A DNA stretch of 64,000 nucleotides from Bacteroidales bacterium. GTDB lineage: Bacteria; Bacteroidota; Bacteroidia; Bacteroidales; UBA932. Each line of letters opens with the position of its first letter. Position 1 is the first letter of the stretch. Shown here piece by piece: positions 6,992 to 14,483 of this stretch. The notes below the pieces were generated by a model. The model had not been told where the DNA came from and did not search any database. It was given only the letters and a program-made list of their open reading frames with translations. The stretch is from assembly GCA_017428325.1 (NCBI GenBank), contig JAFRRA010000006.1, positions 248,001 to 312,000 of the forward strand. Reading direction: 5' to 3'. The position numbers and the translations under genes were made by a program.

Positions 6992-9265
6992 TTACTTCAG
7001 ACGGTTGATGGTCTGGGTGATTTCCGCGCGGAGTTCAGGCTCGAGGTCAGGGTTCTCTGCGAGGATCTTCTGGCAGCCATCGATGATTTCCTGCCTGCGG
7101 TAAGAGTAGATGTACCATCCGAGGGCCTCCGCCATGTTGAGGCGGATCTCAAGAGCGTTGTCCTTGTCGGTGAGCAACTGCAGGAACTCAGGAACTGCCT
7201 CGTGGAGGTTGTAGTTCCTGGTGTTTCTGATATCGGAGACGCGCTCCTTGTCCTTGCCGTTCTTGTCAAGGATGGAAGCTACGGACTTCGCATATCTTTT
7301 GGCGCTCCTGTCAATGGCTGTTTCAACCTCCTTTTCAACCTCAGCGTTGTCGAGGTAAGTCATCGTAGGCTTAACCTTGTCAAACGCTTCCTTAAGGGTC
7401 TTGTGGTTGATGTTGAAGAAGTTGGTGGAGATGTTGTAGTTCACTCTCTTTGCCTCAGGGTAGTTAACGAATACATCCATCATTGTTTCAAACATGCGTG
7501 GATCTCCGTTCCTTCCGCAGAGGTCTGCGGCACGCCTTCTGACAACTTCATAGCGGTCTTTGAGTCCGAGCTTGAGGGCCTCTACGAAGGTGTCGTTGTC
7601 CATCCTGCTGAGCAGGGTGAGGCACTCCATCCTGACAGTTCCGAACTTGGAATCCTTCATCTTCTGGAGGATCTCTCCGGAAGAGATCTGGTTGAGGTCT
7701 CTGAGCATACGCAGAGCTACGTTCTGTACTGCCGGATATGGGCTGTCCAGACGGGCTCTCCAGTAAGCGCCATCAGTGCGGTGTGCCGCAATCACGCCCT
7801 TGAAGTCGAAGTCCGCTCCGCTGTTGAAGTGGAATGTAGGGTCGCCTATGAGATGGCCTTCCAGAGTTGCGACAAGGCGGTTGTATTCACCTATTCTAGC
7901 ACCCAGGGAGATGATACCCACACACTCGTAGGTCCACTTGTCCTGAAGCACGTTGACAGTGTTGCCCTGGCATACTACAGTACGGCCGTTGCCGAAGATG
8001 TAGTAGCCGCTGATGTTGCCCTTGCGGTGGAAACTTCCGTTGTAGCAGGCGTTGAACATCACGAAGTAAGGCTGAGGGTTGAAACCCTTCAGGTCCTTAA
8101 GGTCGATGATGATGAGCCTTCTGTCCTCCTTGGCCTTTTCGTTTGCAGCCTTTCTTTCTTCAGGGGTCATATTCTGGGTCTTCCACCAGTCCTCGAAGAA
8201 CTTAGGCGTTACGTGGAAATCGGTGCACAGGGTGTCGATGAGCCTCTTTGCATAAGCGTTGGCGTCATCGTCGCTCATTCCGGCCTTCTTCCTCTTGGCA
8301 ACTTCCTTGGAAAGGATGTCGTATGGACCTGCATCCCATCCCCAGCCGTGGCGGTACTTGTTCACGTAATCCTGCGGAGTTTCCTGGGCAGGAAGCTCGG
8401 AGATGTGCTGCTTGTCTATGCTGCCGTGCTCGTTGAAGAAGATAGCGTCCACCTCAGGCCTCTGAAGCTCGTCGAACAGGCGGTACTTCATATAGTCCTC
8501 GTGGCGGAAGTTCAGCTGCTTGAGGTTGCGGGAAGAGTTCTTGAGGAACTGGAAGTTCTCCTCCAGTGTAACGCTCTCGTCCAGCCAGGTGATGAGGCAA
8601 TCTGAATTGTAGCCGTGGCCGGCGAAGGTCACGATGTTGTCCAGATCCTCTCCTGTCTTCTTGGCGTTTACAACCTTCTCGAGGAAGATAGCGATGGCCT
8701 CGTACTTGTCTCCGCCGAGTTCTGCCGGATACTTGATCCTGGCTGAATAGTAGGTAGGATTCAGGTGCTGGGCGCAGTCGGTCTTCAGGTTGTAGTAGAA
8801 GAAGTCGGTATCCACGGTATCGCGTCCGAGATACTCGAACTCCAGATGGAGGTCATCGTAGAAACGGTCGCTTCCCACGCTGGACTCGTTGCGGTCGAAC
8901 TTGTCCTCGTCCATCTTGAAGGCCGAGGTCATATGCTGGGCGTTGCGCACCATGGCAACGGGTATGTCGCCGATGAGCACGATGCCCTCAAAATTCTTGG
9001 CCTTCTTGTAGAGCTTCTTGAGCTCTTCACGGATCTGCATCGGATTCTCCCAGTCTCCACGGAGGATGTAGGTCTTCAGGCCGTCATCCTGCAGAGCGTC
9101 CCTGTAGGCGTAAACCTGAGGTTTGCAGGCCTCGTAAGTTCCGTTGTCTATGACAATTGCAAACGTGTTGCCCTTCTTTGAAGTAGGCTTTTCAAGCTTT
9201 ATATTCTGGGCTGTTACAGTTGCCGCGAGGCAAACAGAAATAATTGCTAAAAGTATTCTTTTCAT
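6992..9265 (-). CDS. C25-like (gingipain/caspase-fold) peptidase with HEAT-repeat tail, copy 2
   Basis: A 757-residue exported protein with signal peptide 1-20 (ending ATVTAQ). The first 480 residues resemble the C25 fold: VLIGDIPVAMV (96-106), SDRFYDDL (132-139), GHG at 216-218 (candidate catalytic His217), a second EHG at 279-281, NACYNG with candidate Cys407, and the closing signature HLIGDPTFHF (471-480) that ends C25 domains. Residues about 495-757 are paired helices of HEAT type, such as DRYEVVRRRAADLCG and IRLNMAEALGWY. I see no type IX secretion C-terminal domain, so a periplasmic protease is more likely than a surface gingipain. It lies 12 nt downstream of its paralogue. Protease activity is inferred from motifs only; EHG might be the His donor instead of GHG. 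Confidence 0.75.
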   Translation of the reverse strand: MKRILLAIISVCLAATVTAQNIKLEKPTSKKGNTFAIVIDNGTYEACKPQVYAYRDALQDDGLKTYILRGDWENPMQIREELKKLYKKAKNFEGIVLIGDIPVAMVRNAQHMTSAFKMDEDKFDRNESSVGSDRFYDDLHLEFEYLGRDTVDTDFFYYNLKTDCAQHLNPTYYSARIKYPAELGGDKYEAIAIFLEKVVNAKKTGEDLDNIVTFAGHGYNSDCLITWLDESVTLEENFQFLKNSSRNLKQLNFRHEDYMKYRLFDELQRPEVDAIFFNEHGSIDKQHISELPAQETPQDYVNKYRHGWGWDAGPYDILSKEVAKRKKAGMSDDDANAYAKRLIDTLCTDFHVTPKFFEDWWKTQNMTPEERKAANEKAKEDRRLIIIDLKDLKGFNPQPYFVMFNACYNGSFHRKGNISGYYIFGNGRTVVCQGNTVNVLQDKWTYECVGIISLGARIGEYNRLVATLEGHLIGDPTFHFNSGADFDFKGVIAAHRTDGAYWRARLDSPYPAVQNVALRMLRDLNQISSGEILQKMKDSKFGTVRMECLTLLSRMDNDTFVEALKLGLKDRYEVVRRRAADLCGRNGDPRMFETMMDVFVNYPEAKRVNYNISTNFFNINHKTLKEAFDKVKPTMTYLDNAEVEKEVETAIDRSAKRYAKSVASILDKNGKDKERVSDIRNTRNYNLHEAVPEFLQLLTDKDNALEIRLNMAEALGWYIYSYRRQEIIDGCQKILAENPDLEPELRAEITQTINRLK

Positions 9266-9277
9266 ATCTGCCTCCTT

Positions 9278-11431
9278 TTATTTTCTGGAACTTAAACGGG
9301 TTACTGCGCTTATCAGAGCCGGACGCATCTCCTCAGGAGTGTTGCTGTCGGCCAGAAGCTTCTTGCAGGAATCGATGATGTCCTGTTTGCGGTAAGAGAG
9401 AGTCCACCAGGCAAGGGATTCAGCCATAAGCGTACGGATGAACACGTCGTCATCAGGATCTTCCATAACCTTCAGGCATTGGTCGAGATTCTGGTGGTAT
9501 GGACGGTTCCTCAGGAACTGGATGTATGAAACCCTCCAGCCGCTCTTCTTCTCCTTGTTTGTGATGCTCTCGATGGAAGACTTGCCTGGGTTGTCCCCTA
9601 CAAGTTTCAGGAGTTCTCCGCGATCCTTGTCCGCATTGTAGTAGCGGCGGTCAAAGAAGTACTCGTTGATAGCGTCTTCTGTCTTGTCCTTGTCGAAGCA
9701 CAGCAGGGAGGACGTAGCATCGAACACGACCCTTGTTGCATGGATGTCTTTTACATATGCGCTTATCAGATACGGCAGGAACTCTTCCGCTCCAACCTGT
9801 CCCATACGGGTTACGGCGATGCGGCGGATGTACTCGAAGCTGTCCGTGACGGAAAGCTTGAGAGCCTCCCAATAGTTCTTGTCTCCGATCTTCTCTAAAA
9901 GCCTCAGCGAATTATACCTTACGATTGCGTAAGGAGATTCCTTGAGCTTGTTGAGAAGGATGTCCGAAATGCCTGGATAATCACCTTCGAAGAGCTTGAT
10001 TTCAGCCATGTTCTGGATTTCCGGATTCTCGTCATCCAGGCGGGTTACCCAATAAGCGTTGTCCTTGATCGGGATAACCTTGTTCAGGTCTTCGCTGCCC
10101 GGTTCCGCCGCAAAGTGGAATGTAGGGTCACCGATGAGATGGCTTTCCAGGATGTTGATGTGCTGGGACCAGAGGCCAACCCTGACCCCGTCGCCGAGAA
10201 GGCCGAGAAGGTCGAAGGCGCTCTTGTCCTGAAGCACGTTCACGCTGTTTGCAAAGCCAACAACGCAGCTGCCCTTGGCCATGATGAACTTGCCGGCGAT
10301 GAAATCGTCGTGGCGGTAGTCTCCGTTATAGCAGGCGTCGAAGATCACCATCCTGGCGTTAGGGGCTATATCGTTGATCTCCTCAAGGATAATGCCTTCC
10401 TGGAGGTCTCTCAGCGAGTCTGCCTTTACAGCCTCTGGATCCTTGTAGTCTGCATACCAGGTGGAGTCCAGTCCCCATTCTTCAACCCGTCCCTTGATGC
10501 GGTCGAGGTTGCGGCGGGCCATGCTGCGGATGTAGGTGTGGAGGTAATCGGCCGGCTTCTGGTCTTCAGGTGCTCCGGAAAGGTACATCCTGAACCAGTC
10601 TCCGTGCTCGTGGAATACCATAAAGTCCACATCCGGGCGGCGGAGTTCCTTGATTACATAAGGTTTCATGTAATCCTCCATGCTGTAGCGGAGGTAACGG
10701 GCCTCTCCGTCTTTTTTGAAGACGTCTCCGAACTGCTCGTTTACAATCTGCCGCTCTGCCCTCCACGCAGTGATGGAATTGGAATATGAGCCGTGGCCGG
10801 TGTAGGAAACGAACTGGTCGAACTTGTTGTTTGCCTTATGCTCCCTTACTGCCTTCTCCAGATATGCGGCGATCTGCTTGCAGCCGCACCCGTTACTCTT
10901 CTGGGGACGGATTCTGGCGGAGTAGATGTCGCATTCGATGTAAGGAGTGCTGTCCGGCGCCAGTTCATAGAAATGGTGCAGGCCTTTGGTGGAATCCGCA
11001 ATCTTGTTGAACTTGAGGTCGAAGTCATCGTAGAAACGGTCAGAAGGAACGGCCACAACCTCCAGAGGATATTTCCTCTCGTCCATCTTGTAGGCGCTTG
11101 TCATGTACTGCGCCTTCATTACCATTGCGACAGGCACGTCGCCGATGAAAACGGTTCCCTCAAGATTGTTTTCCCTGTAGAGTTTCTGCAGCACTTCCTT
11201 CACCTGCTCGGGACTCTCCCACTTCGCCGAGACAATGAAAGTAGGAAGGCCTTCGCTCTCTATGGTCTTTTTGTACTCGGCGACCTGAGGTGCGCATTTT
11301 TCCAGCGTGTGGCTGTCTATGATTACGGCAAAGGATGTCTTGCCTTCTACCGACGGTTTTTCCACAGTCTGTGCCCTAAGGCCTGTGGACAGCACCGCCA
11401 GCAGCAATAAAACGGTCAATTTTCTTATCAT
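9278..11431 (-). CDS. C25-like (gingipain/caspase-fold) peptidase with HEAT-repeat tail, copy 1
   Basis: A 717-residue exported paralogue of the next gene, with signal peptide 1-21 (LSTGLRAQ). Its architecture is the same: FIGDVPVAMVMKAQ (95-108), PSDRFYDDF, GHG at 212-214 (candidate His213), EHG at 275-277, DACYNG with candidate Cys367 and HLIGDPTFHF (431-440). HEAT-like helices follow to the end, such as YAIVRYNSLRLLEKIG and FIRTLMAESLAWWTLSYR. The two copies keep the candidate catalytic residues and the two glycine-histidine-glycine/glutamate-histidine-glycine motifs but diverge between them, so the duplication is old. It is the promoter-proximal gene of the pair and lies 83 nt after a terminator that closes the TonB receptor operon. 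I saw no clear -7 box in that gap, so read-through may drive it. Confidence 0.75.
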   Translation of the reverse strand: MIRKLTVLLLLAVLSTGLRAQTVEKPSVEGKTSFAVIIDSHTLEKCAPQVAEYKKTIESEGLPTFIVSAKWESPEQVKEVLQKLYRENNLEGTVFIGDVPVAMVMKAQYMTSAYKMDERKYPLEVVAVPSDRFYDDFDLKFNKIADSTKGLHHFYELAPDSTPYIECDIYSARIRPQKSNGCGCKQIAAYLEKAVREHKANNKFDQFVSYTGHGSYSNSITAWRAERQIVNEQFGDVFKKDGEARYLRYSMEDYMKPYVIKELRRPDVDFMVFHEHGDWFRMYLSGAPEDQKPADYLHTYIRSMARRNLDRIKGRVEEWGLDSTWYADYKDPEAVKADSLRDLQEGIILEEINDIAPNARMVIFDACYNGDYRHDDFIAGKFIMAKGSCVVGFANSVNVLQDKSAFDLLGLLGDGVRVGLWSQHINILESHLIGDPTFHFAAEPGSEDLNKVIPIKDNAYWVTRLDDENPEIQNMAEIKLFEGDYPGISDILLNKLKESPYAIVRYNSLRLLEKIGDKNYWEALKLSVTDSFEYIRRIAVTRMGQVGAEEFLPYLISAYVKDIHATRVVFDATSSLLCFDKDKTEDAINEYFFDRRYYNADKDRGELLKLVGDNPGKSSIESITNKEKKSGWRVSYIQFLRNRPYHQNLDQCLKVMEDPDDDVFIRTLMAESLAWWTLSYRKQDIIDSCKKLLADSNTPEEMRPALISAVTRLSSRK

Positions 11432-11463
11432 TTCCCTTTCTTTTGATTTTGAAATTGATCTTA

Positions 11464-11497
11464 GAAAAAAGAGGGCCGGCCGGATGGTCAGCCCTCT
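11464..11497 (-). terminator. Terminator or attenuator after the DUF6850 gene
   Basis: On the minus strand AGAGGGC pairs with GCCCTCT (11470-11476 with 11491-11497), extended by a GC-rich inner stem, and a run of Ts follows (A-run on the plus strand, 11464-11470). It separates the TonB receptor operon from the C25/HEAT pair and may let some transcription through. Confidence 0.7.
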
Positions 11498-11514
11498 GAT
11501 TCGGCTAAAGTTTC

Positions 11515-13167
11515 CTAGAAGGTCAAACCTACCTTGATGGTAAGGAGATTCCTCTTGTTGAAGATGCTCTTCTCCTGGTCAGCTCCGTGATAAGGGCTCA
11601 GGAACGGGAACTTCTTCACAGCGGCTCCCCAGGTGGTGTTGTCTCCGCTAGGCTTGACGTTGGAATAGCCCAGGCTTACGAACAGCGACGACAGGTTCTT
11701 GATACCGAAGAAGCTGTAGGTAATGTTGAAACCCCACTTGGTGTAGTCTGAACTCTGCCAGATGAAGTCCATCAGGGCAAAGTCAGTGAAGGCCTTGTTG
11801 TCTTCCTTTACTCCACCATAGTCGAACATACTCTTGGAAACGTTGTTAACTCCAGCGTTAACGTTGAAGTTGAACGCGTTCTGAGAGTCTACCACCAGGT
11901 TGTAAGTAACGTCCGCACCAAAGAAGAAGTTGTTGATCTGCTTGTGAGTCTCAGGAACATAGTATGTGAACTCGTCCTTTGCGCTTACTGCATTCAGACC
12001 GAACTTCCATGTGTAGGCATCACCCTCGGCGATCAGATAGTCCACATTGAAGTTATGTGACTTCTTCAGGAACTTTGACCTCTCGAACTTGGCGTCCGTG
12101 ATGTAGCTCTGGATCTCGTAGGTGTTGTCATAAGTCTGGAAGTACTCGATACCCCTGAGGTCGTTGTGGTTGTACCTGTAGCGGAAGAATACGCGGTCCT
12201 TCTCGGTAGCGTTGTACTGTGCCGCGAAATTAACTCCCCATACAGTCTTCTTGACGGTACCGCTCATCTGAGGTTTGGTATAGTTGCAAAGCACATCCTC
12301 AACCCTGTAGAGATAGTCTCCTGAAAGTAAAGCCTTGAAATTATCGTTCTGGAAGCTATACTGAAGACTTCCACCAAGGGCGTTGGCGTTGTAGTTACGC
12401 AGCTTGTTGATTCCTGCGAAAGAAGCGATTACACCGTCGTTGAAGAATCCCGGAGCAACCATTTCCCAACCTTTCTGGTCGTGGAGGTGGTTGACGTTCT
12501 CAGGAGATCCGTCCTCGCGGTAGCTGGTATAGTGGAACACAGCTCCCAAAGCATTGTTAGGATTGAACTCCCAAACGATGGAAGGCATTACATTCAGGTT
12601 GGAAACCCTTGTCAGAGGACGAGGGTCCAGCTGCTTGGCTGCAATGGCTGCCTGATAGCCACCGGCGATACCGAATATCAGGTGGTTGTTGATAAGGCGA
12701 GGGAAACCTACCTTGAAACTCATGTCGTAAGTCTGGTTCTTCCACTTGCTCACGTTCTCGTCAGCTACGAAGAAAGGCATGTCACGGGTAGGGTCCGCCA
12801 GGGTGGCATTCCATTTTGCACCGGAAATATCGTCTCTGGTGTAGGTGAAATCACCCCAGATAAACATATTGCCCACATTCTTGTAGATTCCTCCACCGTC
12901 TGTGTGGAACTTTAAGGACTTGATCTCTTCACCTACCCTCATCGGCTTGAAGTTGCCCTTGGTGTAGTCGTAACCGGCATATGCGTTTGCCATCTGGACA
13001 GGAGCATCTATCATTCCTCCGGCAGCATTTTCCGTGTTGTTCAGCCAGATGCTTTCCAGCTTGGCTCTCTCTATGGCCGCATTGGATCCTGTCTGGGCTA
13101 TGGCCTGGAATCCGACAAACAGAGCCGGAACCAGTATGGCTGCTATCTTAAATATCTTGTTCTTCAT
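11515..13167 (-). CDS. DUF6850-type outer-membrane beta-barrel protein
   Basis: A 550-residue protein. Two ATGs are possible, at 13176 and 13167; I take 13167 because MKNKIFKIAAILVPALFVGFQAIAQ starts a standard signal peptide. The mature protein is a run of amphipathic strands with alternating aromatic residues and ends in a phenylalanine (LLTIKVGLTF), the outer-membrane barrel sorting signal. The N-terminal region (NAYAGYDYTKGNFKPMRVGE, then GNMFIWGDFTYTRDD) fits the DUF6850 family, which in Bacteroidota lies next to DUF4876 and a TonB receptor, as here. It may be a porin-like partner or substrate exit for that receptor; no enzymatic motif is visible. Confidence 0.72.
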   Translation of the reverse strand: MKNKIFKIAAILVPALFVGFQAIAQTGSNAAIERAKLESIWLNNTENAAGGMIDAPVQMANAYAGYDYTKGNFKPMRVGEEIKSLKFHTDGGGIYKNVGNMFIWGDFTYTRDDISGAKWNATLADPTRDMPFFVADENVSKWKNQTYDMSFKVGFPRLINNHLIFGIAGGYQAAIAAKQLDPRPLTRVSNLNVMPSIVWEFNPNNALGAVFHYTSYREDGSPENVNHLHDQKGWEMVAPGFFNDGVIASFAGINKLRNYNANALGGSLQYSFQNDNFKALLSGDYLYRVEDVLCNYTKPQMSGTVKKTVWGVNFAAQYNATEKDRVFFRYRYNHNDLRGIEYFQTYDNTYEIQSYITDAKFERSKFLKKSHNFNVDYLIAEGDAYTWKFGLNAVSAKDEFTYYVPETHKQINNFFFGADVTYNLVVDSQNAFNFNVNAGVNNVSKSMFDYGGVKEDNKAFTDFALMDFIWQSSDYTKWGFNITYSFFGIKNLSSLFVSLGYSNVKPSGDNTTWGAAVKKFPFLSPYHGADQEKSIFNKRNLLTIKVGLTF

Positions 13168-13189
13168 AACAATCATCTTTTACGCGTTA

Positions 13190-14464
13190 CTATTTGTACC
13201 AAGTCCAGGATGGAACCTTTTCGCCGTTACGGCGGATAACAGGATGGTCGTTAACCTGGAAGTCGTCTGTAGAGTTGTTGGTATCCTGATATTTAGGAGT
13301 TCCGTCCGCTCTCTTCTCAGTAACCTTCCTGGATACGGTCTTTCCGCAATATGTAGCTTCAACTGAAGTACCGCCGGCATCAACGAAGCCAGGTATTCTC
13401 TTCATGTGCATTGCGCTCATGTTGGTAAGAAGCTCTACGCCGTCAAGAATCCAGTCTGCAGGAATCTTGGCATACTTCGGAGTCTTGTTGACTTCACTTT
13501 GATAGTGAGTAGGATCCTTGTAGTATGCTTCGTCCACGGTTGTTCCGTCAGGAGCCTTGTAAACGCAGAACGCTGCACCGAACACGGAAGTCAGCCACTG
13601 CATGCTGTTCCAGCTTGTGTAGAATATGCAGCTCAGGTTAGGAACATCCGGATTGTAACGGGATGCGTTTCCTGTCCAGGTCTGGAAGTCTGCCATGGAG
13701 TTGTCGTAGGAGTTAGGGTTGTTAACCCTGTGGTCTCTTGGCTCCTGTGCCACAACAACGCTCTCGCCAGGCTGTACAGGATAGTCTTTTCCGGTTCCAG
13801 GGAACTGCCATACCATCATACTGTAGACATAGTTTCCGTCGCCGTCCTCATCAGGCCAGGTCGGAAGGTTTGCAGTAGCGATGTTAGGATGAAGCTGCGC
13901 GAAGCAGACACCGTCAAGATAGAAGACCTCATCAGAATTGTTGGTGAACTGGTAGGTCTGGTCCCTGAAGTAGTAGCTTGCTATGCCGCAGTAGTAGATT
14001 TCACTGATACAGAAAGATCCAACCTTTGCAGGACGTACAACCAGACGGTATTTCTCGTCTGTATTTGCCTGCTCAGGGGTTACATCCTCAAATACCGAGA
14101 TGCTCGGGACATTTCCGTTTATGAAGTACTGGTAGCCGCCGTGGGTAGCGCGTCCGGTAACGCTTATGGAATAAACGCCTGGCTCAATTTCCAGGGTGGC
14201 GATACTGTTGGTGCCGGTTGTGCCCTTGAATACCTGTCCGGTCTTGACGTTGGTGAAAGTCACCTCTACGCCAGCGGTGGAGAAATTAGGGTCCGGAGTA
14301 ATGGAACCGCCCTTCGGTATAAAGCCCGTAGCGGCGCACACCTTGTAAGAGACGCTTATAGGCTCAATCTTCTCAACGTCTTTGACATCTTCCATCATGT
14401 CGATGCAGGAAGCAAGGACAAAGGAGAGGACGGCCGCAAATAATATTGTGTATATCTTTTTCAT
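13190..14464 (-). CDS. DUF4876 surface lipoprotein
   Basis: A 424-residue lipoprotein with signal peptide and lipobox LASC (Cys20). Residues about 35-150 form a beta-sandwich resembling a carboxypeptidase-regulatory or prealbumin-like module (VEVTFTNVKTGQVFKGTTG, then EPGVYSISVTG). Residues about 155-260 read like a lamin-tail-like domain (ISEIYYCG, QFTNNSDEVFYLDG, VQPGESVVVAQ). This domain order fits DUF4876. It is sandwiched between the TonB receptor gene (19 nt upstream) and the DUF6850 barrel (22 nt downstream), which suggests it is the surface substrate-capture partner of the receptor, analogous to but unrelated to SusD. The substrate is unknown. Confidence 0.75.
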   Translation of the reverse strand: MKKIYTILFAAVLSFVLASCIDMMEDVKDVEKIEPISVSYKVCAATGFIPKGGSITPDPNFSTAGVEVTFTNVKTGQVFKGTTGTNSIATLEIEPGVYSISVTGRATHGGYQYFINGNVPSISVFEDVTPEQANTDEKYRLVVRPAKVGSFCISEIYYCGIASYYFRDQTYQFTNNSDEVFYLDGVCFAQLHPNIATANLPTWPDEDGDGNYVYSMMVWQFPGTGKDYPVQPGESVVVAQEPRDHRVNNPNSYDNSMADFQTWTGNASRYNPDVPNLSCIFYTSWNSMQWLTSVFGAAFCVYKAPDGTTVDEAYYKDPTHYQSEVNKTPKYAKIPADWILDGVELLTNMSAMHMKRIPGFVDAGGTSVEATYCGKTVSRKVTEKRADGTPKYQDTNNSTDDFQVNDHPVIRRNGEKVPSWTWYK

Positions 14465-14483
14465 AATAACCTTCTCTTAAACG

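Noticed and set aside
7202..8605. 467-codon open frame on the plus strand opposite the first C25/HEAT gene
   Set aside because: It is antisense to a protein with a signal peptide, motif blocks and a paralogue next door; its translation has no domain and skewed Val/Leu/Glu content typical of a reverse-frame shadow.
6992..11431. Classical gingipain secreted by type IX
   Set aside because: Both proteins end in HEAT-like helices, without the C-terminal secretion domain of T9SS cargo.
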